A DNA stretch of 64,000 nucleotides from an uncultured Flavonifractor sp. (lineage in GTDB: Bacteria; Bacillota; Clostridia; Oscillospirales; Oscillospiraceae), in the NCBI GenBank assembly GCA_947346365.1, contig CANAAV010000002.1, positions 124,001 through 188,000 of the forward strand. Direction: 5' to 3'. Every line of letters starts with the position of its first letter. Within the stretch, counting starts at the first letter, position 1. The translations under genes and the position numbers were made by a program. Below are positions 33,625 to 41,054 of the stretch, one piece after another. Below the pieces are notes generated by a model that worked only from the letters and a program-made list of their open reading frames with translations, had not been told where the DNA came from and ran no database searches.

Positions 33625-34344
33625 TCATTCCGTCCTTTCACGGTCCGCGTCCATGGGTGCGGGCCCGCCATTAAAATGAGACAGTCCGGCCTCGTCCAGC
33701 AGCTCAATCCGTTTTCCCACCCGGCGGATCAATCCGGCCTCGTCCAAAGCGTCATAGGCCCGGTACAGGGAGGCGCGGCTGACGCCCAGGCGTTTCGCCA
33801 GTCCGGTAGAGGAGCACTCCGCCTCCGCCCAGCCCTGCCGGGCGGAGGCGAGCAGGTACTGGGCCAGCTTCTGCCCGGCGCTTCCGGCGGTCAGCGCGTC
33901 AATTTTCCCGGTGAGGAAGCGGATGCGGCCGGACAGGTAGGACACATAGTTGCGCCCCACCTGGGGGAACCGAGCTATCAGCTCTTCCACCAGCTGCTGG
34001 GAGAGCAGCAGCAGCTCACAGGGGCTGCGGGCGGTGAGGGTGGCGGCGTAGTCCTCCGCCTGACAGAAGAGGGCCGCCGCGCCGAAGAGGTCCCCCGGCT
34101 CCAGCACGCTCATGATAAGCGGTCCCTTTTCCACCTGCACCCGGCCGGAGAGCACTACGCCCAGACAGCGACGGAAAACATGGGGAGAGTAAATGACAGC
34201 GCCCTTGGGTGCCCTCTCCCAGGTCAAGCGGGGGTCCGAGAGAAGGAATGCCAAAGGTTGCTCTCCCGTATCCCGGAGCAGGAAAGTCCCGGCCAGAAGG
34301 GCGCGTTGCTGAGCGGTAACCGGTCTCATGAAACAACGCCCCAT
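33625..34344 (-). CDS. Crp/Fnr-family transcriptional regulator
   Basis: A 239-residue protein (234 from an alternative ATG five codons in). The N-terminal cyclic-nucleotide-binding-like beta-roll is GVVLSGRVQVEKG and VLEPGDLFGAAALF. The dimer helix is followed by a Crp-type HTH (STGLAKRLGVSRASLYRAYDAL). There is no Cys cluster for an Fnr-type Fe-S centre. It is the first gene of a four-gene operon with an ABC transporter and probably senses the transporter ligand or a related cue to control its own operon; the effector is unknown. Confidence 0.87.
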   Translation of the reverse strand: MGRCFMRPVTAQQRALLAGTFLLRDTGEQPLAFLLSDPRLTWERAPKGAVIYSPHVFRRCLGVVLSGRVQVEKGPLIMSVLEPGDLFGAAALFCQAEDYAATLTARSPCELLLLSQQLVEELIARFPQVGRNYVSYLSGRIRFLTGKIDALTAGSAGQKLAQYLLASARQGWAEAECSSTGLAKRLGVSRASLYRAYDALDEAGLIRRVGKRIELLDEAGLSHFNGGPAPMDADRERTE

Positions 34345-34367
34345 TTCTGTCTCATATGATACAGTTT

Positions 34368-34395
34368 AGTATAGCACGAAACTGGAATTTGTCAA
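34368..34395 (-). promoter_or_regulatory. sigma-A promoter of the crp-ABC transporter operon
   Basis: Minus strand: TTGACA (34390-34395), 16-bp spacer, TATACT (34368-34373), about 25 bases before the first ATG. Confidence 0.8.
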
Positions 34396-34467
34396 TGCTG
34401 TCTGGCGCTTTTCGGTCCCCAATCCGTTTGTGCGCATAGAATGGAAGGAAAAAGGAGGTATTGCGCT

Positions 34468-34833
34468 ATGATAAATGATTTTTGCCGCCGCTGCGGGCAG
34501 GACCCGCTGCGCCGGCAGGCCCAGGAGGCGGCGCAGGCCATCATCGCCCAGGCCCGGCAGGCGGCGCGGGAGACCCAGGCCAGACGTCCGCAGGACCTCC
34601 CCGCCGCCCCCCTGGAGGTGGAGGAGGAGCCCATGAACCGCTATGTCCGCGTGATTACCCGCCCAGCGGGGCGGGGCAGCTGCCCCTGCCAGGGCAGCGC
34701 GGCGGACACGGCCCTGGCGGAGCGGACGCTGGAGACGCTCACCGGGCAGACGCAGCTGCTTATCGACCTGCTGGCGGCGGTCAACTCCCTTACCGCCGCC
34801 GTTTTGGGCATACAGGCCCGGATGGGGGAGTGA
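34468..34833 (+). CDS. small hypothetical protein
   Basis: A 121-residue protein starting at ATG after a strong AAGGAGG 9 nt upstream. It is Ala/Gln-rich with predicted helices (QAQEAAQAIIAQARQAARETQ) flanking a Pro/Glu-rich hinge, a Cys pair at the N-terminus (CRRCG) and another in SCPCQG, and a helical, hydrophobic C-terminus (LIDLLAAVNSLTAAVLGIQ). No signal peptide and no recognised family. The Cys pairs could bind metal. It is alone between a divergent regulator and the LCP gene. Confidence 0.7.
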   Translation: MINDFCRRCGQDPLRRQAQEAAQAIIAQARQAARETQARRPQDLPAAPLEVEEEPMNRYVRVITRPAGRGSCPCQGSAADTALAERTLETLTGQTQLLIDLLAAVNSLTAAVLGIQARMGE

Positions 34834-34872
34834 AAGCGTTTCTTAAAAAAACATAAATTGTGAAACTTTTTC

Positions 34873-34901
34873 TTGCCCCTATTCGTCTTACCTTGTATAC
34901 T
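34873..34901 (+). promoter_or_regulatory. sigma-A promoter of the LCP gene
   Basis: TTGCCC (34873-34878), 17-bp spacer, TATACT (34896-34901), about 85 bases upstream of the GTG start. Confidence 0.75.
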
Positions 34902-34987
34902 AAGATGTGCTGAACGTTGACATAATATGATTTCCAGCTGTGCCTGGAGCGGCACGATTGCATACGCCAGAAAAGGGGGCGGCCTTT

Positions 34988-36073
34988 GTGGCCCGACGTA
35001 TTTTGAAGCCAGCTGTTTCCCCGGCCCGACGGGCGGGAAAGATTTTATACGGCGTCCTGGTGGCGCTTTCGGCGGTCATTGTCCTGCTGTACTGCGTGTT
35101 TCTCTACCTGCGCAGGCCGCCGGAATACAGAGGGGCCAATCCGGTCTCCCCTACCCCGCCGGGGCAGGTCTCCGGCCCCGGCGGCCAGCAGGCGTCCGCC
35201 ACCCCCGCGCCGGAACAGGGGCCGGTCCGCCGGGAGTATACCTATACGTTTTTGCTGGTGGCCACCGACCAGTCCAGCGGCAGCACCGATACGATGATGG
35301 TGCTCACCTATGACACGGTCAACCAAAAGGCGGGACTGGTCTCGCTGCCCCGGGACACGATGATTGACGGGGTGGGGGAGAAAAACGGCTCGCATTTTTA
35401 TAAGCTCAACAGCATGTGCGCATACAACGGTATCGAGGCCCTCCGGGAGGAGGTAAGCGGAATCCTGGGGTTCCCCATTGACTACTATGTGAAGGTGAAC
35501 ACACGGGGCTTTGTCCGTTTGATCGACGCAGTGGGCGGTATTGACTTTTATGTCCCGGTGAATATGAGCTACGACGACCCCACTCAGGATCTGCACATCC
35601 ATTACAATAAGGGGATGCAGTGGCTCTCGGGACGGGATGCGCTGAAGGTGGCCCGCTGCCGCCAGAACTCCTATATCGACGAGGACGGCAGCGTGCGTAC
35701 CTACGATGTGTACGGCGGCGCGGACATCGGGCGTACGGATACCCAGCGAAACCTCCTGGTGGCGGTGCTGAAAAAGGCACTGTCCAACCCGCAGAAGTTT
35801 GCGGAGTACTATGACATCTTCCTGGAGAACGTGGAGACCGATCTGGACGCGCAGGCGCTGGTGTTCTTTGCCGCCGAGGCGTTGGAATTTGATTTTTCCA
35901 GCGGCCTGACCGCGTCGGTGCTTCCGGGGGACGGCACGGTGACCTACCACGGGTGGACGTGGTGCTATGAGCTGGACCCGGCGGGGGTGCTGGAGACCGT
36001 CAACACCTGCGGGCTGAATCCCTACACCGCCGATATCACGGGAGATATGCTGGATATCGCCCAGAAGGGCTGA
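34988..36073 (+). CDS. LytR-CpsA-Psr (LCP) family cell-wall glycopolymer ligase
   Basis: A 361-residue protein from a GTG preceded by AAAAGGGGG; an earlier in-frame ATG at 34940 lacks such a site. One membrane helix (ILYGVLVALSAVIVLLYCVFLYL), a Pro-rich linker, then the LCP domain: STDTMMVLTYD, LVSLPRDTMIDG with the phosphate-binding Arg and Asp, LNSMCAYNG, and GDALKVARCR-like GRDALKVARCRQ. LCP proteins attach wall teichoic acid or capsular polymers to peptidoglycan on the outer face. Single-gene unit with a good promoter and terminator. Confidence 0.92.
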   Translation: MARRILKPAVSPARRAGKILYGVLVALSAVIVLLYCVFLYLRRPPEYRGANPVSPTPPGQVSGPGGQQASATPAPEQGPVRREYTYTFLLVATDQSSGSTDTMMVLTYDTVNQKAGLVSLPRDTMIDGVGEKNGSHFYKLNSMCAYNGIEALREEVSGILGFPIDYYVKVNTRGFVRLIDAVGGIDFYVPVNMSYDDPTQDLHIHYNKGMQWLSGRDALKVARCRQNSYIDEDGSVRTYDVYGGADIGRTDTQRNLLVAVLKKALSNPQKFAEYYDIFLENVETDLDAQALVFFAAEALEFDFSSGLTASVLPGDGTVTYHGWTWCYELDPAGVLETVNTCGLNPYTADITGDMLDIAQKG

Positions 36074-36078
36074 AGAGC

Positions 36079-36124
36079 AAAAAAGCGCGCCGTCAGCATT
36101 CCTCTGCTGACGGCGCGCTTTTTT
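36079..36124. terminator. bidirectional terminator between the LCP gene and radC
   Basis: A perfect 20-bp stem (arm AAAAAAGCGCGCCGTCAGCA) with loop TTCCTC gives a T6 run on both strands. It lies between convergent stop codons. Confidence 0.93.
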
Positions 36125-36155
36125 ACGCTGTGGCTTTTTATACATGGGGGACGGA

Positions 36156-36836
36156 CTATGTCTGTCTGCGGTAGTAGCCGCTGTCTGCCATGGAGACCAT
36201 GTCGCCGTCCACAAAAACCAGATGGTCTTCCAGTACAACGCCCACCTGAGCGAGGATTTTTTGCAGGCTGTAGGTGGTGGCGATGTCGTCCTCAGAGGGG
36301 AGCGCCAAACCGGAGACGTGATTGTGGGCCAGAACCACTACGGCGGCGTTTAGGGACAAGGCGGCCTCCACCACCAGCCGGGTGGTCACCTGGACTGTGT
36401 TTACGCTGCCCTCTCCCAGCCTGCGCAGGCCTAGAATTTTGTGCTTGCCGTCCATGCATAAAAGGCAGGCGCGTTCTGTCCGGGCCCCGAAAAATTCGGG
36501 ATGCAGCGCCTGATAATAGTCGCGGGAGGAACGGGCGATATGCTCCAAGCTGGTGCGGCCGGCGAAATAGCGCACGGACAGCTCCTTCACCGCTTGAAAC
36601 AAAACGGCGGCGTGGCCTCCTATGCCGGGGACCTTTTGAAGCTCCTCCGGCGTGGCGTCCAGCACGCCGGCGATGCTGCCGCAGTGGTCCAGCAGATCGT
36701 GAGCTTGGGGATTGGTGTCGCTGCGGGGATTGGCGTAGAATAGGAGCAGCTCCAGCAACTTGTGGTCTGGAAAGGTGTCCGGGCGGGCCAGGAATTCCGT
36801 TTTCAGCCGCTGGCGGTGTCCGCTGTGGTCGGCCAT
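36156..36836 (-). CDS. radC: RadC-type JAB-domain protein
   Basis: A 226-residue protein with an N-terminal helix-hairpin-helix region (LQKVPGIGGHAAVLF) and a C-terminal MPN/JAB metalloprotease fold whose metal ligands are visible in VVVLAHNHVSGLALPSEDD (HxH...S...D). The name comes from an old DNA-repair phenotype; the biochemical role is unresolved. It ends at the shared terminator and lies 65 bases downstream of pyrE on the same strand, possibly in its transcript. Confidence 0.92.
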   Translation of the reverse strand: MADHSGHRQRLKTEFLARPDTFPDHKLLELLLFYANPRSDTNPQAHDLLDHCGSIAGVLDATPEELQKVPGIGGHAAVLFQAVKELSVRYFAGRTSLEHIARSSRDYYQALHPEFFGARTERACLLCMDGKHKILGLRRLGEGSVNTVQVTTRLVVEAALSLNAAVVVLAHNHVSGLALPSEDDIATTYSLQKILAQVGVVLEDHLVFVDGDMVSMADSGYYRRQT

Positions 36837-36901
36837 GGCGTTGCCTCCCTTTGTCCCTTATTTCTCCTACGGAGCCTGCGGCCCTGCCTTGAGAGCGGGG
36901 C

Positions 36902-37573
36902 TTACCTGGCGCCGTATTCCGCCAGATAGCCCTCCATACGGGATTTCATCCCGTCATTGATATAAACCGTGCCGTCTATGGGAGTGTTGTGCAGGAAAGC
37001 GATGATTTCCCGGACGGTGACAATGGGGAAAACCTGAATGCCGTAGTCCTGACGCAGCTCGTCCAGGGTGGAGCAGTCCCGGGTGCCGCGCTCCATACGG
37101 TCCACGGAGACGATCAAGGCGTGTATGTCCACCTGGGCCACATGCTGGAAAAGGGCGATGCTCTCCCGCACGGCGGTGCCGGCGGTGACTACGTCCTCAA
37201 CAATGACCACCCGGTCCCCGTCCTGGGGCTTATACCCCACCATGGTTCCGCCTTCTCCGTGGTCCTTGGCCTCTTTGCGGTTAAAGCAGTAGGGCAGATC
37301 CCGGCCGTAGCTGCGGTACAAAGACGCGGCGGCGGATACCGCCAGAGGGATGCCCTTATAGGCGGGGCCGAACAGGCAGTCCACCCCGTGGGGCAGATGC
37401 TCTTGAATACAGGCGGCGTAATAATCTCCCAGGCGGGCGGCCTGGGCGCCGGTTTTATAATTGCCGGTGTTGATGAAGTAGGGAGTTTTCCGCCCGGACT
37501 TTGTGGTGAAATCCCCAAAGGTCAGCACGCCGGAGCGTACCATAAACGTGATGAATTCCTCTTTGTAGGTCAT
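36902..37573 (-). CDS. pyrE: orotate phosphoribosyltransferase
   Basis: A 223-residue type I phosphoribosyltransferase: KSGRKTPYFINTGNYKTG for orotate/PRPP binding, GPAYKGIPLAVSAA, and the PRPP loop VVIVEDVVTAGTAVRES. It makes OMP from orotate and PRPP in pyrimidine synthesis. Other pyr genes are absent nearby. The start is preceded by AAGGGGCTG. Its promoter has a palindromic spacer that may bind a regulator. Confidence 0.94.
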   Translation of the reverse strand: MTYKEEFITFMVRSGVLTFGDFTTKSGRKTPYFINTGNYKTGAQAARLGDYYAACIQEHLPHGVDCLFGPAYKGIPLAVSAAASLYRSYGRDLPYCFNRKEAKDHGEGGTMVGYKPQDGDRVVIVEDVVTAGTAVRESIALFQHVAQVDIHALIVSVDRMERGTRDCSTLDELRQDYGIQVFPIVTVREIIAFLHNTPIDGTVYINDGMKSRMEGYLAEYGAR

Positions 37574-37620
37574 GTCTGTCAGCCCCTTTTTTTGTATCGC
37601 CGGATGGTTTAGATCATCCT

Positions 37621-37649
37621 ATTATATCAGCCGCCTGCGGCTGGGACAA
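37621..37649 (-). promoter_or_regulatory. pyrE promoter with palindromic spacer
   Basis: Minus strand: TTGTCC (37644-37649), 17-bp spacer, TATAAT (37621-37626). The spacer contains CAGCCGC-ag-GCGGCTG, a perfect 7-bp dyad filling nearly the whole distance between the boxes, as an operator would. Confidence 0.75.
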
Positions 37650-37712
37650 GAGCGGAAGGGCAGGAATTTGCCGCAGCGTTGTGAAAAAGTTGATGTTTTT
37701 CTCCGGCGGGTG

Positions 37713-37721
37713 TGATAAAAT
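37713..37721 (+). promoter_or_regulatory. extended -10 promoter for the small-multidrug-export-like gene
   Basis: TGATAAAAT fits TGN-TAAAAT, about 75 bases before the TTG start and divergent from pyrE. The -35 region is not convincing. Confidence 0.4.
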
Positions 37722-37794
37722 AGAGGCGTGCCGGCCCTGCCGGGCGGAGCGCTGCGCTGAGGCGGGCGCGTGGAAGAAAAGGGAGGACGTTATT

Positions 37795-38283
37795 TTGGAA
37801 CTGTTAAAGTGGCTCACAGACAGCCAGACGGGCGAGCTGGTGTTTACCATGCTGGTGTCGATGCTCCCGGTGATTGAGCTGCGGGGCGGCGTCCCCTTCG
37901 GCACGGCGCTGGGACTTTCACCCCTGGCGGCCCTGGTGGCCAGCGTAGTGGGAAATCTGATACCGGCGCCCTTTATTATTGTGTATATCCGCCGCGTCTT
38001 TCAGTGGATGCGCCGGCGCTTTCCTCAGCTGGACCATATCGTGGACCGCCTGGAGCGGAAGGCCCATCTGAAGGGCCGCAGGGTAAGCCGCTATAAATAC
38101 CTGGGACTTTATCTCTTTGTGGCCGTTCCCCTGCCAGGGACGGGGGCGTGGACGGGGTCGCTGGCGGCGGCCTTTCTGGACATGCCGCTGCGCAAGGCCC
38201 TGCCGTCGATAATTCTGGGTGTGATTACCGCGGGATTGATTATGACCTTTGCCACCGGACTGGTGGTGGCGACCATCAATTGA
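37795..38283 (+). CDS. Sm_multidrug_ex-family small membrane protein
   Basis: A 162-residue protein from a TTG start supported by GGGAGGACG. Several membrane helices; MLPVIELRGGVPFGTALGLSPL and VAVPLPGTGAWTGSLAAAFL are the paired half-helical motifs of PF06695 (labelled 'putative small multi-drug export protein', distantly DedA-like). The glycine/proline re-entrant motif PLPGTGAWTG is intact. True transport function is unproven. Divergent from pyrE, and 46 bases before the next small gene. Confidence 0.85.
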   Translation: MELLKWLTDSQTGELVFTMLVSMLPVIELRGGVPFGTALGLSPLAALVASVVGNLIPAPFIIVYIRRVFQWMRRRFPQLDHIVDRLERKAHLKGRRVSRYKYLGLYLFVAVPLPGTGAWTGSLAAAFLDMPLRKALPSIILGVITAGLIMTFATGLVVATIN

Positions 38284-38329
38284 CACCTTCTGCTGCCGGC
38301 TGGCATAGGATGGGCCGGAGGTGAGGGAT

Positions 38330-38701
38330 TTGGCGCTTTGGATGGAAGCGGGGCTGTCGCTGCTGGCGGCGGCGGGACTGATTGCCCTGGGCTGGGTGCT
38401 CTTTGGGCGGCTGCTGACCCCTGTGGGGGGCGGCGGGGAAGAGGTTTATGCCGTGGTGCCTGCCCATGGGAATGCAGCGGGGCTGGAGCGGACGGTGGAC
38501 GGCCTGCTGTGGCTGCGGGGCGGTGAGCTGGCCCGATTTACCATTGTCATTGCCGACAGCGGTTTGGACGAGACGGGGCGGGCGGTGGCGGCGGCTCTGT
38601 TGAACCGGGAGCAGGGGCTGGCCCTGTGTCCGGCGCAGCGTTTGGGCGAGTACGTCGCAGGAACGGAAGAACCATTCGACAAATCCGGCGGAAAGTGGTA
38701 A
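38330..38701 (+). CDS. conserved-looking hypothetical protein with one membrane helix
   Basis: About 123 residues from a TTG start five bases after GGAGGTGAG; a GTG nine bases earlier and an ATG at 38342 are alternatives. An N-terminal membrane helix (AGLSLLAAAGLIALGWVLF) is followed by EVYAVVPAHGNAAGLERTV and FTIVIADSGLDETGRAVA. The alternating strand/helix pattern recalls the start of a glycosyltransferase A fold but has no DXD and is far too short to be an enzyme. It ends just before the recD2 ribosome site, so it may be co-transcribed with recD2. Confidence 0.65.
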   Translation: MALWMEAGLSLLAAAGLIALGWVLFGRLLTPVGGGGEEVYAVVPAHGNAAGLERTVDGLLWLRGGELARFTIVIADSGLDETGRAVAAALLNREQGLALCPAQRLGEYVAGTEEPFDKSGGKW

Positions 38702-38727
38702 AATCCTCTAAAAAGGAGGACGGGGCC

Positions 38728-40938
38728 ATGCAGGAGGCGCAGTGGAATACAATTGAGGGCACCGTGGACGCCGTGATTTTTCAAAATCAGGAAAACGGCT
38801 ACACGGTGCTCAAATTGGACGCGGGAGAGGCGGGCGGCGTCACGGTGGTCGGCTGCCTGCCCGGCGTGTCTCCGGGAGAGGGGATCACCGTCCGGGGCAC
38901 ATGGATGCGCCACGCCTCTTATGGAGAGCAGTTTAAGGCCGAGAGCGTAGAACGGCGCATGCCCGCCGGGGAGAAGGCTGTTTTTGACTATCTGGCCTCC
39001 GGCGCGGTGCGCGGGGTGGGCGCGGCCACCGCCCGTCGGATGGTGGAGCTCTTCGGACAGGACGCGCTGACCGTGCTGGAGGAGGCGCCGGAGCGGCTGA
39101 CGGAGATCCGTGGGATCACCCGCAAGCGGGCCCTGGCTATAGGGGAGGCGTTCCGGCTCCAGATGGGTATGCGCCGCCTGCTGGAATTTTTGGGTGGACA
39201 CGGGCTGCCGCTCCAGCTGGCGATGCCCCTGTACCGCCGTTATGGGGGCCAGGCGCTGGAGATCGTCCGGGCCAATCCCTACCTGCTGGTGGATTCAGAG
39301 CTGGGGGTGCGCTTCAGCCAGGCTGACGGTCTGGCCTTGGACATGGGCATGGAGGGAGACGACCCCCAGCGGCTCGAGGCGGGATTGCTGTTTGAGCTGC
39401 GGCACAATTTGGACAACGGGCACACTTTTCTGCCCCGGCGTAAGCTCCTCTGGGCCACCGGGCAGCTCATCAGTCTGGAAGAGGAGGAGCTGACCGACGC
39501 GCTGGAGGCCCTGCTGGAGCGGGGGGAGCTGGTTCAAGAGCAGGTGGCGGGGGAGCAGGCGGTATATCTTCAGGAATTGTGCCAGGCGGAACAGTACGTG
39601 GCCTGGCGGCTGCGGGAGATGGCGGCGGGGGAAATGACGGCCCCGCACGAGCTGGACAAGCTCATCGACCGCATTCAGGCAGAGCAGCATATTACCTATG
39701 CGCCCCAGCAGCGGCAGGCGGTGGTTCTGGCGGCCCGGAGCCAGGTGATGCTTCTCACCGGCGGGCCGGGCACCGGAAAGACCACCTCTTTGCGGGGGGT
39801 GCTGGCCTTGTTTGACGCCCTGGGCCTGGATACCGCCCTGGCCGCGCCCACCGGGCGGGCGGCAAAACGGCTGGGAGAGCTGTGCGGCGTGGAGGCGGCC
39901 ACCATCCACCGCCTGCTGGAGACCCAGTACGACCCCCACTCCGGGAGCCTGGTTTTTGCCCATGATGAAAACGACCCGCTGAAGGCCGACGCGGTGATCG
40001 TGGACGAGACCTCTATGGTGGACCTGCCCTTGATGCGGGCGCTGCTGGCGGCGCTGCGGGAGGAGTGCCGGCTGGTGCTGGTGGGGGACCCGGACCAGCT
40101 GCCCTCAGTGGGACCGGGGAATCTGTTTTCCGACCTTATTCGCAGCGGGGCGGTGCCGGTTGTGCGCCTGAGCGAGATTTTCCGGCAGGCGGCCGAGAGC
40201 GCTATTATCCGCAATGCCCACGGGGTCAACCAGGGGCGGCCGCCGGAGCTGAAGAACAATCAAAAGGACTTTTTTTTCCTGCGCCGGAAGGACCCCGGCC
40301 GGGCGGCGGAGACGGTGGTGGAGCTGCTGCAGACCCGCCTGCCCCAGAACATGGGGATTCCCACCGGGCAGATTCAGGTGCTCTCGCCCACCCGCCGGCG
40401 GCAGGCGGGCACCGCCGCGCTGAACCGGGCGATTCAGGCGGCGGTCAATCCGCCGGGCGAGGACAGGCCGGAGCGGCGCTTTGGGGAGTACATCTTTCGA
40501 AAGGGCGACCGGGTCATGCAGGTGCGCAATAATTACGACGTGATGTGGCGGGAGCGGGGAGGAAATTGCTCCGGTATGGGGATGTTTAACGGCGACGTGG
40601 GCATCATCGAGGATGTGGACGACCGGGGGGAGACCGTTACGGTGGACTTTGAGGGCCGCCTGGTGGAGTATACCCCCGATATGCTGGGGGAGCTGGAGCC
40701 GGCCTATGCCGTCACGGTACACAAGGCGCAGGGGAGCGAATACCGGGCGGTGATCCTGGTGGCCTGCGACGGCGCGCCGGTACTGCTGACCCGCGGCGTG
40801 CTGTATACCGCCATCACCCGCGCCAGAGAGCTGCTGATTATTGTGGGGGACGAAGAGGTGGTGGCCAAAATGACCGCCAATGACCGGCAGCAGCGGCGGT
40901 ATTCCGGCCTGCGCTGGCGGCTGGCACAGGGAGAGTAG
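38728..40938 (+). CDS. recD2: ATP-dependent RecD-like DNA helicase
   Basis: A 736-residue SF1B helicase. The ATG follows AAAAAGGAGG. The RecD2-type N-terminal OB-like domain (DAVIFQNQENGYTVLKL) and tandem helix-hairpin-helix motifs (VRGVGAATARRM) come first. Then Walker A LTGGPGTGKTTSLRG, APTGRAAKRL, VDETSMVDL (Walker B), LVGDPDQLPSVGPGNLF, and the motor C-terminus VTVHKAQGSEYRAV with TAITRARELLIIVGD. It unwinds DNA 5'-to-3' independently of RecBC. Full length. Confidence 0.94.
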   Translation: MQEAQWNTIEGTVDAVIFQNQENGYTVLKLDAGEAGGVTVVGCLPGVSPGEGITVRGTWMRHASYGEQFKAESVERRMPAGEKAVFDYLASGAVRGVGAATARRMVELFGQDALTVLEEAPERLTEIRGITRKRALAIGEAFRLQMGMRRLLEFLGGHGLPLQLAMPLYRRYGGQALEIVRANPYLLVDSELGVRFSQADGLALDMGMEGDDPQRLEAGLLFELRHNLDNGHTFLPRRKLLWATGQLISLEEEELTDALEALLERGELVQEQVAGEQAVYLQELCQAEQYVAWRLREMAAGEMTAPHELDKLIDRIQAEQHITYAPQQRQAVVLAARSQVMLLTGGPGTGKTTSLRGVLALFDALGLDTALAAPTGRAAKRLGELCGVEAATIHRLLETQYDPHSGSLVFAHDENDPLKADAVIVDETSMVDLPLMRALLAALREECRLVLVGDPDQLPSVGPGNLFSDLIRSGAVPVVRLSEIFRQAAESAIIRNAHGVNQGRPPELKNNQKDFFFLRRKDPGRAAETVVELLQTRLPQNMGIPTGQIQVLSPTRRRQAGTAALNRAIQAAVNPPGEDRPERRFGEYIFRKGDRVMQVRNNYDVMWRERGGNCSGMGMFNGDVGIIEDVDDRGETVTVDFEGRLVEYTPDMLGELEPAYAVTVHKAQGSEYRAVILVACDGAPVLLTRGVLYTAITRARELLIIVGDEEVVAKMTANDRQQRRYSGLRWRLAQGE

Positions 40939-40967
40939 CTGCGGTGAAGCTTTCTGCTGCTTTACTC

Positions 40968-40996
40968 TGGACAAGCGGTGAAAAATGCAATACAAT
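40968..40996 (+). promoter_or_regulatory. sigma-A promoter of the PMT-type gene
   Basis: TGGACA (40968-40973), 17-bp spacer, TACAAT (40991-40996), about 60 bases before the ATG. Confidence 0.65.
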
Positions 40997-41054
40997 AAAA
41001 AGGCGCCGCGCGGAGCGGCAAACCTGATTTCTGCGCTGGAGGTGCGCGCGGTTG

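Noticed and set aside
38321..38701. Glycosyltransferase call for the small gene before recD2
   Set aside because: The VVPAHGNAAGLE segment recalls GT-A enzymes, but there is no DXD motif and the protein is only about 120 residues.
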